Positions 21,701-31,297 of a stretch of DNA of 31,297 nt are shown one piece after another. The stretch comes from Sperchopsis tessellata (Eukaryota; Arthropoda; Insecta; Coleoptera; Hydrophilidae). Position numbers and translations under genes: made by a program. Numbering within the stretch: position 1 is the first letter of the stretch; each line of letters starts with the position of its first letter. Where the stretch lies: NCBI GenBank assembly GCA_033557685.1, contig JAWQRN010000331.1, forward strand, positions 1-31,297. Reading direction: 5' to 3'. Below the pieces are notes generated by a model. It saw nothing but the letters and a program-made list of their open reading frames with translations, did no database searches and had not been told where the DNA came from.

Positions 21701-24700
21701 TTATGCGCAGAGTTATTAATTTTGAATTGAACTTAAATAGGTTCGATTGACTTATTATTTATATTGTAAATCCTTATGTCCGAGTTGCACACACTATCAT
21801 TAGCATTTAATAAGAAATGTTTTTTTTGTGTTTGCCCTTCATACAATTTGCAAATGACCGTTGTTATATCAAATGTTGCATGTATAAGTAGAGTATTTAT
21901 ATATCTGTTCTCTCCTATGGCCCTTTCCACGGCATTTACATACATAGGTTTTTCCTATTTCTGAACCACTTGTTGGATTTTTCTCGTGGTTAATCTTCAT
22001 TTTGTCCTGAAATTGATTTTGGAATCTTCTGACTGACTGTTTTAATTCTAGGTTAGATTCCCTCTCCAATGCAATTTCAACGGCCCTCTTAAAGATACTT
22101 GCAACCTTTTCTTCGCACAACCTCTTGTAAACGGGTTTAGACATCATGCCAGTTATGAACTTGTCCATTAAACCAAGGTCCAACCTGGTGCCAAATTTAC
22201 AATGTATAGCAAGATTTTAAATTTTTACATATCACTGTGATATATTTTCACCCAGATTTTGAGTTCGTGAATAAAAAGTGGTACTTTCTTTAAAAGTACT
22301 TCTATATTTACAAAAGTGCCCTTTCGTTATGCAACACAGCTCTACAAACGATTTATCTTTGGGCAGGTCTGAGTGACGCAAATCCCTGACCAATTTATAT
22401 GTATTCTCACCCATTAAGTTGAGAAGTGTCGCTGCACGACTCCTGGAAGTTTTCGCATCTTTGGGAATTCCATTTGCTTAAAAATGCAAATCCACCCTTC
22501 ATGGTAAATATCCCAGTCTTTATTGCATTTATCGAAGGGTTCAATTGAATACTCAATCATCGCTATTATTTGTTTGTACACGTGCTTTGAGGTAAATTTG
22601 GTTTCAAATAAAATGACACTTTCACCTTATCCATGTTTTATCTCGTCGTCAGACACTCCACACTCACAACTATACATTTTGAAATAATACACACAAGTTG
22701 GATAATGTTTATTTATTGTAGTATCTCAGTTCTATGTGACTTACTTGAATGCCGGTTTCTGCGGAAGTGGTTGATAGTTGAAATGATCGTTATAGAAACC
22801 ACTAGTGCTACAAACGTATGAGAATTAAAAACTTAACAATGCTTAATACACTACATGTAAGTTGTTTCAATTTTTGCATAAAAAGAAATTAATGGGCTTT
22901 GTGGTATAAATTTGATGCTTTGTTTCTAAGTAAACAGTGAAAGTTTTAAACAATTTGCAAATCATCTTTGCATATGTCACACTGTGGACATGGATTGGCC
23001 ACGTCTCTAGATAAATGAAAAACCAAATTGAAAATATAATTATATTATGTATATATATATATATCTTCATTATATTTCCTCTTTTTTGAATTTGTCTTTA
23101 TGTAGTATTTGAGAAGGTATATTGCAGGTTATTTGACATTCATTTTAAGTAGAACTTCAATGATGACATTCTAACTCTTCATTAATCTATATTTTAACAT
23201 CATTGGTTCTTTACGCTACCAGTCTTCAACCAACTATCTATAATGGGTTCTGTATTTTGAACTTACTATGAATTCACGTTCAAAAATCCAATAATCAAAT
23301 TTTAACAATTAGGACACACAGTACCGATAAACAACCTGGACTGTGCGACATGTATCGATACTTTCAAGCCCAATATTTTTATTGGTCTGCAAGAGTCGTG
23401 ATGTCTGCAAAAGTCATGCAGTGTCAGCAACATGGTGCTATTGCTGCACAGAACCCTAGATGATACTTAACACCGCTAAAATAAAATTTTTAATCTCACC
23501 GCCAAAAATAATATTACTGATTTTATTTTGTAATAATACTGATTTTATTTTGTAATACAAAAACATATTTTTATTGCAAACTCTTTAGAACACCTTCGCG
23601 AACCTCCGGGGTTTGTGAATCATCGGTTGGGAATTGATGGTCTAAATTGTTATAAAATTTATGTTAATATTTGGTTATATTATTAGCAATTTGAATGAAC
23701 AGTGTGATGATTTTGGATCTATTTAGATCATTTTTGGAAATGTATGTTATTTAATCCTACTATTATAATAGAAATATAATTGTAATACATAATGTGGCTC
23801 TTTCATGTACAATGAGGAAGTAAAAAGCAATTGAATTGGGAATCAAAAAATTAACCTTGAACCAGGAGAAAAATATCTTCAGGTTTTTCAGGAAATAACC
23901 TTGTGTTGACTTCCTTTTGCCAACATTACGTCCACTGTTGCAGTGAACATTATCGAGATATGTAGCTCTTATAAATGTTAGGTGTGCTAGAAGTTTGTAG
24001 CTGGAACAGAAGCAAGCAGAGACCCTATCTGAAAACTTAATGGTTCACTTTCAGTTTTCGCTATATAATATCTCATGGTTATGTCCAATCTTACTTTTGA
24101 GGTCTTCTTATTGTGTAGTATTGTCAGCATAAAATGATATAGGTGGTTAAATTTCAGATGGTATATCGTTCATAAACTCTATGAAAAGGTGTAGTCCCAA
24201 TATGGAACCTTCCGGAACACATCTTTCAACAGTCATCCACTGGGCGTATACATCATTTTTACTTTTATCCTTTGCCAGTATGTGTTGTTTTTTGTTACCT
24301 AGATAGCTTTTCAGGAGCTCAACCAACAGAACTTGTTCACCATAGGCCTCAAATTTCAATTCAATGAAGTACTGCACAAACAACTTACAAGAAAATTTTA
24401 TAAACTACTAAGCGACATCTACCATTTGTTTTATAGCATTGCTTAAGTGAGACAACAAGAATATGATGGGTCACTAATGAAGACAATTTTTATCTTTTGT
24501 GTGAGATATAGAAAGGCTCAGTTCAATATATTATTAAACGACTGTACAGAGACAAGAGATATTTGAATTAAAACAATGGAATATATTTTCGGTGAAAATT
24601 CTGTTCGGAAAATATATATATTTTTTTTTGTTAAATTGTCAAATTTTCTATTTAAACAGAAGTCAAATTTTACCAAATTGGTGTTAACAGTACTATAATT

Positions 24701-27385
24701 AATACATTTTTTTAGGAACAATAGTAAGAATGACAACAGCTAAAATGTTAGAGTTTAAACGAGAGTATATGTGTGTTAAATGTAAAAATATTATTACCAT
24801 ATATGCTGATTATGAGCAATTTAATATAATTACTACTCCAACGCAATGTAAAAACTTCGAAGAGTGTAAAAGTACTACACTGATCAGTGTAAGTAATCAT
24901 GGTGCAGAAAATTGTCGGGATTACCAAGAAATAAAAATTCAGGTGAGCTAATTTTCTGTACAATCAAAAGCACATTCTATGTTTAATGTAAAATTAATTT
25001 CTTTGTTAAGAGTAAGTGTTATCGAATGAGTAGTTTATTGGCGAAAGCTTTTCATTAATATTTATGTATATGAATAGTTCCATGTGACACCAAGTAATAA
25101 CACAACAGCTTTAATAAACAACTAGACAAACTTGATGAACCATGCTCCTTATTGCCAAAACTCAAATTCACTTTGAGCACTTCTAAAAAAAGTCAACCTG
25201 AAAATTAGCAGGGGCCGATCTAGAAACTTAGCAGTAACATTCAAATTTAAAAACTCAACTCTTACAGTTACGTAATTCCTGGAAAGTAGACTACAGTATT
25301 TTACATCACTTAAGATTACATTAGTTTATATCCTTTTTTTCTGAGGAACTGCACTGCAAATCCCAGCCTCCTTAGGGACATAATGCATGAATCATTTTGA
25401 AAGACGTATAATATTTGGTGTAACTTAAGTGTAGAACTAGTCAGTACAAGTTGTAGAAGATAATTAAATACATCTCGGTAGTATTTTGTTACTATGGAAA
25501 AAAAATTTTAAATTGTTACTATTCAAAAAAGATGTCATTTTCTGTGTTAGTTGGTGTTTCATTAAATGTTTCATTATTATCACCACTGAGTGGCACTGAC
25601 ACAGTGCTTAAGGTGTTGATATACTAACTTGAAGGCCAATAAATCAATGTCCAATTTAGATATTTAATAGTATTTAAATTGAATAGCAGAGTAGTCCCAT
25701 TAAACCATTGTGTTATATTAAAAATTTCACTTTACAAATATCAGCTCTAGTGTAACTCATATGATACTGTAATTACGTGCTTGTAATCAGTAGTGTAAAT
25801 TTAAATTAGTATTGGAGGTTTAGAGATTTTATAAAAAGATTAGAAGGAAAAGTTGTATAAATGAAAGACCTCTTGGGTATATTATCAAGCGCAAACCAAG
25901 TGGTAAGGATACCATCACATCACATTTATGTTTTACTAGTAAATAGAAGCATGTCAAAAGTACCAGCAGATACGTGTGAAATATTCAAGACAGAATAATC
26001 ACTAATGTTAACCACCAGCAATAAAATTGCCCTAGTTTATCGCAAAAAAAATGAGAATCGATGAAAGATGATCTCAGTCAAAGAGTATTATTCACCTACA
26101 AGTTTAAGTAAACGATTTGGTAGACAGAATGGCCTGGAATGAAGCTGGTACTGGATCAGAATATACATTCAGAAATATGTCTAATTGTTAGGTTACTATA
26201 TCAAAAATCATTGGAAATCCTTTTACAGATACATCTCGGTGTTCATTGTATTAGTCTAGTTCTTATAATGTTTACATTATAGTCACTATGACAGATATTA
26301 CTGTGAGAAAAATTTAGACAATTAATTTAATAGTGTATTTGTTTGATTATCAAATACACTTCCAATATTATTCGTTACAAAAGCCCAATAGACCCTAAAG
26401 AGGGATGAAAAGAGATAGTATCAGTAATATATTTGGGATAAAACACATACACATTTTTTATAATGAACTTATTCTGATACCGTTGAAAACCTTATATATA
26501 GTAGATTGTATCAATAGTGAAGTTGAAAGTAATGGAATAAGCAAAAAACATAAGGTGTATGTGGATAAAGATAAGAAAAATGGTATACGAAAAGTGAAGA
26601 TATAGACGAAGACTACAACACAGGACTTAAGAACGTTATAGCTTTATTAGAAGAATGTATATGTAAAAATCAATTTGTAGTAGATGAAAATGAAAAACAA
26701 AAAATATGTAAGGTTTTGTGAACTGAAGAGCGAGTGATGAGAACCAACAGAATTCAAAGGAATATCATCAAGTTCTATGACCAGCTAGAACAAATAAAGT
26801 AGTAAACTTGGTAGTAATAGACACAATTAGTTATTGAATTGAATCATCGTTATGTAGAATATTTATGGCAATTCTGAAATAGTGAGCAAAGCAAAAAATC
26901 AGTTGTGGATATGGTTTGGAAAAAATGTATGGTGTGCAGAAATTGATTGTGGAAAATTGCTAGTAAATTTTGTTGAATAAAAGGATACATTAGTAAGAAT
27001 TTTTAGCATATAATTGGTGCTTCAATGCTTATGCAGTCTAATGTCTATAAGTGTACAATGAAATAACAAACTGTCAACAGCCAACAATCAAAGTAACCCG
27101 AAGTCACCGATGAAATACCTTTGAATACATGCATACATTATAAACTGCCTAAAACCTGTCAATGGATGACAAATGTAAATAGCAGTTTTTTAAATTAAAC
27201 TACAACAAAGTTACAATTATAGATCATTATCAAAAATGATTTTTTTACATGTAATTATATATTGATATTGTATTTTAGGAACAAGTGTCAAAATTAGGAG
27301 TTGGAGCAATGCCTACTGTCATGTGGGTTACTTTGGAAGATGACCTCGTTAGCTGCTATCAACCTGGAGATAATATAACAATTTG
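18686..27385 (+). CDS. MCM9: MCM9 (5' part, four exons): MCM8-MCM9 helicase subunit of DNA repair
   Basis: Four exons (18686-18777, 19752-20002, 24716-24942, 27279-27385) join in phase with GT-AG introns to give about 225 residues. Alignment from memory with animal MCM9 N-termini is continuous. Exon 1 gives the first helices; exon 2 the N-terminal A domain (FVELFDNNP; FPELHRTLFPK; GMFLQISG). Exon 3 gives the zinc-finger/OB region (REYMCVKCKN, then QCKNFEEC, a C-x2-C...C-x5-C set; CRDYQEIKIQ). Exon 4 gives EQVSKLGVGAMP and LEDDLVSCYQPGDN. MCM9 works with MCM8 in the nucleus in homologous recombination and crosslink repair and is linked to mismatch repair. The ATPase exons (Walker A/B, arginine finger) and C-terminal tail are outside the window, so this is a partial gene. 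No stops or frameshifts occur within the exons, so the locus looks intact. Introns 2 and 4 carry antisense retroelements. Confidence 0.93.
18778..19751 (+). other. MCM9 intron 1
   Basis: 974 bases, GT-AG. No inserted gene recognised. A GC-richer patch lies at about 19330-19440 without identifiable content. Confidence 0.8.
19752..20002 (+). CDS. MCM9: MCM9 coding exon 2
   Basis: TTTTGCAG acceptor, TCAG|GTATCA donor, 251 nt, ends in phase 1. Completes a Cys codon with exon 1. Encodes most of the MCM N-terminal A domain. The open frame upstream of 19752 is intron. Confidence 0.92.
20200..20640 (-). other. Unassigned decayed frames beside the gypsy remnant
   Basis: Minus-strand stretches such as ELDSYTFDETLVAMADDLLM (about 20590-20525) and FVEVKYHNKLDEEPDLRLF (about 20365-20305) look protein-like but belong to no family I recognise. 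They are downstream of the gypsy RT on its strand, so they could be its decayed 3' half or a separate insertion. Confidence 0.25.
20805..22620 (-). mobile_element. Decayed Ty3/gypsy retrotransposon (gag, protease, start of RT), antisense in MCM9 intron 2
   Basis: Minus-strand order is gag, protease, RT. Gag shows MGENTYKLVRDLRHSDLPKD (about 22414-22350), then FYSRTQNLGEN, DLGLMDKFITGM (about 22180) and ERESNLELKQSVRRF, ending in a degenerate zinc knuckle KCRGKGHRRE. Protease has LQLDSGSDVSVL with the catalytic DSG (about 21695-21665), and QLLGCDFL closes the domain. RT then gives ANVFDGKLGSF, LRKLEEQGVI, DGGIRLCASY, FIKIDLYSEFHQL and FGITVAPATF-like remnants down to a FSKAGFKINLKK-like stretch. 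This order and the VFDGKLG and ERESNLE motifs fit mag-like gypsy elements. Several frameshifts and stops. The RT catalytic YxDD, RNase H, integrase and LTRs are not recognised. Inactive copy. Confidence 0.82.
23046..23064. repeat. Short (TA)n tract
   Basis: TA repeats of about 19 bases within MCM9 intron 2. Confidence 0.7.
23590..23640. mobile_element. hAT-type transposon terminus (right end)
   Basis: CACCTTCGCGAACCTCCGGGG followed by ATCGGTTGGGAATTGATGG resembles the reverse of the common hAT terminus (CAGTGGTTCCCAACC and a GC-rich CGCGAACCCC... subterminal block). A possible degraded left end lies at 23219 (CAGTCTTCAACCAAC), giving a ~420-bp non-autonomous element. I see no clear 8-bp target duplication. 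Confidence 0.4.
23873..24003 (+). mobile_element. Foldback family, copy 2 (one arm plus loop)
   Basis: Diverged copy of 14829-14955: TCAGG...AATAACC, TTGACTTCCTTTTGCC, GAACATTATC and TGTAGCTCTT appear in the same order, then GTGCTAG matching the loop. The second arm is missing or unrecognisable, so this copy is truncated. Confidence 0.65.
24147..24400 (-). pseudogene. LINE reverse-transcriptase fragment, antisense in MCM9 intron 2
   Basis: A single frame encodes LLKSYLGNKKQH and then ERCVPEGSILGLHLFIEFMN, the standard RT block (LKSYLxNRKQ ... GVPQGSILGPLLFxIxxND) of CR1/Jockey-type LINEs. The key Q of PQG is replaced by E. Only ~75 residues remain and no flanking RT domains are found. It is distinct from the LINE at 15.6-17.9 kb. 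Confidence 0.75.
24716..24942 (+). CDS. MCM9: MCM9 coding exon 3 (zinc finger)
   Basis: TTTTTTTAG acceptor and TTCAG|GTGAGC donor, 227 nt, ends in phase 0. The first two bases complete a Gly codon with exon 2 (SG-TIVRM). The four zinc-binding cysteines are present. Confidence 0.95.
24943..27278 (+). other. MCM9 intron 3
   Basis: 2336 bases, GT-AG. Contains broken plus-strand frames at 25861-25998 and 26400-26815 of unknown origin; otherwise AT-rich. Confidence 0.8.
25861..26815 (+). other. Unidentified decayed reading frames in intron 3
   Basis: A 46-codon frame from the ATG at 25861 and a run near 26595-26815 (TGLKNVIALLEECI; RNIIKFYDQLEQIK) look like remnants of coding sequence broken by stops. 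They are not part of MCM9 and match no family I can name. Confidence 0.2.
27279..27385 (+). CDS. MCM9: MCM9 coding exon 4
   Basis: TATTTTAG acceptor; the donor is ATTTG|GTAATA, 107 nt, ends in phase 2. Encodes the OB-fold strand pair with the LEDDLV motif. The next exon is not within the remaining 3.9 kb, so intron 4 is at least that long. Confidence 0.92.
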
Positions 27386-28290
27386 GTAATAAATTTAAAA
27401 ATTAATTTTATCAATAAGTCAACTACAGTCTACATTCCAATTGTTTCCATTTTCTGTAAATCCTATAGATAATTTAACCTGCAAAATCAATGCAACTTTT
27501 TTATCCATTATTACAGTTGCAAAATAATTGTGAATTATTCTTAAAGCCTATAGCTACCCCATAATTTGTCATAAACATATGCAAATCAAAATGTATTTGG
27601 CAAGTCTATTCTTATAAAGTCTGTCATTACTAAAATTCAAAAGGAAAAGCAGAAACTGGAAACCTTGGATAATTTATGCGATTGTTTTCTGGCAAAAACA
27701 TGCTTTAAAAATTATTCCATATAAGGAGCAGTAGCCACAGACTTTATAGTAGTGTGATTGATTATATTCCATAACCATATTTGTCTCTGTAAATCTGAAA
27801 GTAGCTAATAATTATTTATCCAGATACTTGTTTTAAAAAAATCAGATATTCAAATTCTTCACCACAGAAATTTTACATTGGTTCCCGTTAAGTTATACTA
27901 GGTGTTTTACTCTTCTAATATAGTGGACTGCTTATGTTGTGTTTTGTAATAAAATAATATTTGGTTCTGTTATGTTTCTTACAAATGTACAAGAGGTCGT
28001 GTTAATGAGGCTCAGATGTAAAGACGTTGAGCCTAGGGCTGGTATGCCTGAGCTCTGTTAGTGGTCACGTTACAACACTGCCAACTATTACAAAATAAAA
28101 CATAAATTTGAATCATTAACATACCTTGAATTACTGGGGAAAGTAAAAAAATTACAATAAATTGATAGAGATGAAAGATAACAATTGAGCTCAATGTCCT
28201 TATTATAACTAGATAATTATATGCCTAAAACTAATATATGTTATTAAAAAGTAAGAAAATTAATTAAAATGTTAAGAAAAGTTTCATAAT
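27386..28290 (+). other. Start of MCM9 intron 4
   Basis: AT-rich, no gene. A GC-richer patch at about 27992-28086 contains 7-bp perfect inverted arms AGGCTCA/TGAGCCT. Confidence 0.6.
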
Positions 28291-28572
28291 ATAAATCCCA
28301 AGTAACATAACTGAATTTAACTAATATGTTAAAATTTTTTTGAAGAACAGTAGAAAAATAGATATAATTCATATAATTGTTAAAAGATCTATTACAAATA
28401 CTATAATTAACAAAAATGAATATATCAAATAAATTGGAAATAAAATTTTCTTGAAGAAATTTAAAAAATATACATATACAATTGTTAACAAAATTGTCAT
28501 AATACCTATCACAAATACTATAATCTAACAAATGAATGCAACAATTAAATTAGAAATAAAATTTGTTGAAGA
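28291..28572. repeat. Tandem repeat of ~110-117 bp, three degenerate units
   Basis: Units end in TTGAAGA near 28346, 28457 and 28572. The last two share ACAAATACTATAAT and AGAAATAAAATTT-type blocks at matching positions, while the first is more diverged. It lies directly at the 3' side of the antisense BEL/Pao pol. Confidence 0.55.
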
Positions 28573-28881
28573 TGGTTTAGTCGCTCTTCTCTTCAGCAAG
28601 CGAAAATGGTCATAGTTTTGCTACAGCACTTTTCATAAGCTTCTTTGAGGTTCGTACAGTTGCAACTCTGCTTACATCATCAGCACCAATATGTAATTCG
28701 ACTACTCTTCCAAGTAGCCAGTTTGTTGGTGGTGTGTACTTCTTTTTTATAACCACTAAGATATCGATCTGAGGTGGAAGTGAAATGGTATTTTTCCATT
28801 TATGACCTTGCTGAAGTTTGGACAGGTACTCCTTTCACCATCTTTTCCAAAATGCTGATTAATTTGCTGTAACATGCGAAA

Positions 28882-29088
28882 TCAAGACAGTCTATTGTTT
28901 CCAACGTCTAATAAGTTTAGATCAGGTATACTGTTGAGTGGCTGGCCGATCAAGAAGTGAGCTGGGGTTAAGGGTTCTAGTTTGTTCGGATCAGGATACA
29001 AAGTATCCAAAGATCTAGAACTAAGAATAACTTCTATCTGCACAACAAATCTATTCAACTCTACACAAGACAAAAAAGAATCCCCCAT
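28882..29088 (-). pseudogene. BEL/Pao integrase C-terminal fragment
   Basis: Encodes ELNRFVVQIEVILSSRSLDT, then PLTPAHFLIGQPL, the conserved end of the integrase core leading to the DUF5641 domain, which resumes after a frameshift toward 28620. Confidence 0.8.
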
Positions 29089-29475
29089 TTCTGTAAGTAA
29101 ATGATGTTTTACTAACTTAATTGCAGCTTCCCAAAGACCTCCGAAGTGGGGAGAATTGGATGGTATTAAGTGCCAAGTTTTTCACTAGTCAAATAATTGG
29201 ATAGGCTATCGTTATTGGTTTTACTGAACTCATGTAAAATAGATAGTTGTTTTTGGGCTCCAATAAAATGTATTTCATTGTCGGAGTATATATGGCTGGG
29301 TTTACCTTGTTATGATGAACCCCTCAGTACGACCATAAAAGTTTATGAGGTAAAATGAGTCACTAATTCAAAATGGTCAGCTTTGGTCGTGAAATACATA
29401 AAAACACAAATGTATGCTTTGAATGTGTTGCAGCCACAACCTCTGCGATCTTTCAGAAGGAAAGGTCTCCATAAT

Positions 29476-29733
29476 CTAATTTTTAGGTGAGTCGGCCATA
29501 ATTGGATAATAAATAAGTATGTTGAATAAATCAATCTGCATTCCTGGACCTGTATACTGCAAGTCATTTAGAGACCAACCTGAGTTTGAAACTGCAGACC
29601 CATCAAAAACAACTTTTAACTTAGTTGTTAAACTTTTTCTACGAACTACACTATGATGAGGAAAATAATATGCATTTGTTGAATTGTTATTATTGACCAT
29701 AGACATGCGACCTAACTGTACATATTTATTCAT
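29476..29733 (-). pseudogene. BEL/Pao RT N-terminal fragment fused to integrase sequence by deletion
   Basis: The frame gives the start of the Pao RT (YYFPHHSVVRRKSLTTKLKV...) and LFN, then switches within a few codons into integrase sequence. The palm with the catalytic aspartates and the RNase H domain are absent. Confidence 0.75.
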
Positions 29734-29920
29734 TAATTGAACGTTTTGATCTCATATCACTGGGTTTGATTTTAATTTACGCTCTAAATATACAAATCTT
29801 TTTAAAGCTAATGTTTTAAAATCACATAAATTTGAAGGTGGGTGTTTTAATGGATTTGTTACTACGAAGCGTCCATCGAAATTTCCGGAATAATTTTCTA
29901 TGAAATGTGATCCACATTTT

Positions 29921-30457
29921 TCATTGATAATATTTTAGCTTGCCCACATTCTTCAACCTTCCAAAACTTTTGTAACATGTTATTGAGTTGCACATTATGC
30001 AAAAATGACAAAATAATGTTTGAATAGGAACATTTATATTGCCAGAAATTACCCATCCTAGATTTGTTTTCTTAAGAATTGGCAAATGTTTCCCTAATTG
30101 AATACTTCCAGTTTTTAATATATCCCAAATTATACCGCCCAATAGGAGATCAATTTCTCCAGTGTAATTGAATTCTGGATCCGCTAACCGAATATTTGTG
30201 GGAATTTTCCACGATTTTGGATCAAAATTGAAGGCCGGTAAATTGTCGGTTATTTTGGATAAAACCAAACAATAAATAGTTGTAGCATAATCACAACAAT
30301 TTGACCGAATGTCAACATAACATTTTGACCTCAAGTTTGAGATCGTCTTATTTATCCCTACATTAGAAATGTTTGTTTTTACATCGTACACTAACACATT
30401 CGCTGTAGATTGCAGTACTTGTGTGTCGATACAATTTGTCGAATGATTGACTAACAC
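29921..30457 (-). pseudogene. BEL/Pao protease-region fragment
   Basis: The longest frame in the element, about 178 codons. It starts in the linker after the zinc knuckles (QVLVNHSTNC) and passes through the retropepsin-like DUF1758 domain with the conserved LADPEFN and LLLGG...W..L motifs. The active-site DTG segment is not intact in frame. Confidence 0.75.
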
Positions 30458-31297
30458 CTGCGGATTGTTTGCCTTGTCTATATATAATAAAGTTTAATGC
30501 ATTTCCTTACATTTTTGGCTACACCTTCCCTTGCCTTTCTTGGCTATATGACCAATACATAGACAATTTTCACAAAGTTTAAACTCTTATTACCTTTTGG
30601 ATTTGGTCTTGAACTGTTAATGTTAAAAATTCCTGCAGTCATAAAATAATTGTGAATTTTTGCAATTAAAACATTTCCGATTAGATGCAAACACTGAATA
30701 GTTTTTATTTGAATTAGAAACATTTTTACTTTTACCAAAAGTACCTCTAATTTTCGAAATAAATCTGCCTATGATTTAAGATTTAGGTAATTCTATTGTA
30801 GGTAATTTTACAGCTTGCTCTTGTGTATCATCAGCTGATTGGTAAGATGTAAAATTAACATCATCCTTGTCACAAAACATTTCTTAAGCTTGTTTCTAGC
30901 CTTTGCTGGAGTAGACGAAACACATACGGTGAATCAGGATTTTACAGAAAATTGCTCATTTAGATCATCATCACTGCACACACATGCAATCTCCGATTGA
31001 ATCGCATAAAACTCGTCTTGAAGAATAGCAGTTGCTTTGATTTGAAATTGAAAAGCTGCGAAAATGTCTTAGTGTAACGGCTCCATTATAACATGGCTGT
31101 CTTTTAACTCATTGAAAAAATTTATGAACATTGTCAACTTGCTTGATATTTGATTTTCATCAAATATTAAAATCACACATTTATGTACGGCCAAGGAAAC
31201 AAAAAATTCTTATTCTAATACGAAAATGGCAATTTCGTGTAGATTAATATCCAATTAGCGTAATGATTATTCAATTACAACATTGAAACATTGCGAT

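Larger units (their letters stand above)
20003..24715 (+). other. MCM9 intron 2 (4.7 kb, transposon-rich)
   Basis: GT-AG intron holding an antisense gypsy remnant (20800-22620), a hAT-type terminus (23590-23640), a foldback copy (23873-24003) and a LINE RT fragment (24147-24400, antisense). The rest, including 20013-20800, is AT-rich and unassigned. Confidence 0.85.
28580..31130 (-). mobile_element. Internally deleted BEL/Pao retrotransposon, antisense in MCM9 intron 4
   Basis: Minus-strand order: gag start (DEFYAIQSEIACVCSDDDL, about 31020-30965; VKLPTIELPK near 30800); two zinc knuckles (CFNCKNS near 30680; CENCLCIGHIAK near 30560); a DUF1758-type protease region (IRLADPEFNYTGEIDLLLGG, ILKKTNLGWVISG, about 30200-30045). 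Then RT start (HHSVVRRKSLTTKLKVVFDG, SLNDLQYTGPGMQIDLFN, about 29660-29520), integrase start (FLLKDRRGCGCNTFKAYICVF near 29460) and integrase/DUF5641 end (LIGQPLNSIPDL near 28960; WLLGRVVELHIGADDV near 28700). Gag core and the catalytic RT/RNase H are missing, and several frameshifts are present. No LTR pair recognised; the 5' part may continue past the window. It cannot be autonomous. Confidence 0.85.

Noticed and set aside
28244..28531. 95-codon minus-strand open frame
   Set aside because: Very AT-rich, Asn/Phe/Ile-rich translation produced by the tandem repeat units; no motif.
28291..28572. CRISPR-like repeat array
   Set aside because: Period ~115 bp with diverged units and no short conserved repeat/unique spacer pattern; eukaryotic context.

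Overview
This is a eukaryotic window. It is very AT-rich and gene-poor, with long introns, GT-AG splice junctions, (TA)n microsatellites and many decayed transposable elements. It best fits a nuclear contig from an arthropod, probably an insect with a large repeat-rich genome. The evidence is the repeat mix (BEL/Pao, Ty3/gypsy, two kinds of LINE, a SINE, hAT and mariner-like DNA transposons) and an MCM9 gene with kilobase introns. MCM9 is absent from Drosophila, so a drosophilid is unlikely. No bacterial-style operon, CRISPR array or tRNA/rRNA gene is visible.

Two cellular genes can be supported. (1) On the minus strand at 834-2536, a two-exon gene encodes a 127-residue protein that I do not recognise. 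Splice phase, a strong start context, a stop and a polyadenylation signal all agree. (2) On the plus strand from 18686 to 27385, four exons in consistent phase encode the first ~225 residues of MCM9, the helicase-like partner of MCM8 in homologous recombination. They cover the N-terminal domain and the zinc-finger/OB region. The AAA+ ATPase exons must lie beyond the window.

Layout. 1-2.5 kb: the unknown small gene with a palindromic MITE-like element in its intron. 3.7-5.4 kb: an unidentified GC-richer patch, (TA)n tracts and a frameshifted hAT-type transposase. 6.5-7.5 kb: a 976-bp element bounded by matching inverted termini. 8.2-9.5 kb: a SINE-like insertion and a decayed mariner-like transposase. 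9.6-13.4 kb: AT-rich DNA with little recognisable content. 13.4-14.4 kb: a BEL/Pao gag remnant. 14.8-15.1 kb: a foldback element. 15.6-17.9 kb: a decayed non-LTR retrotransposon. 18.7-27.4 kb: MCM9 exons. Intron 2 holds an antisense gypsy remnant, a second copy of the foldback family, a hAT-type terminus and a LINE RT fragment. Intron 4 holds an antisense BEL/Pao element, 28.6-31.1 kb, with large internal deletions.

The two genes show no obvious functional link. Everything else looks like transposon decay. I found no convincing new defence-like or otherwise undescribed multi-gene system. The most useful leads are the unknown spliced gene, the intron-rich MCM9 and the small non-autonomous repeat families.
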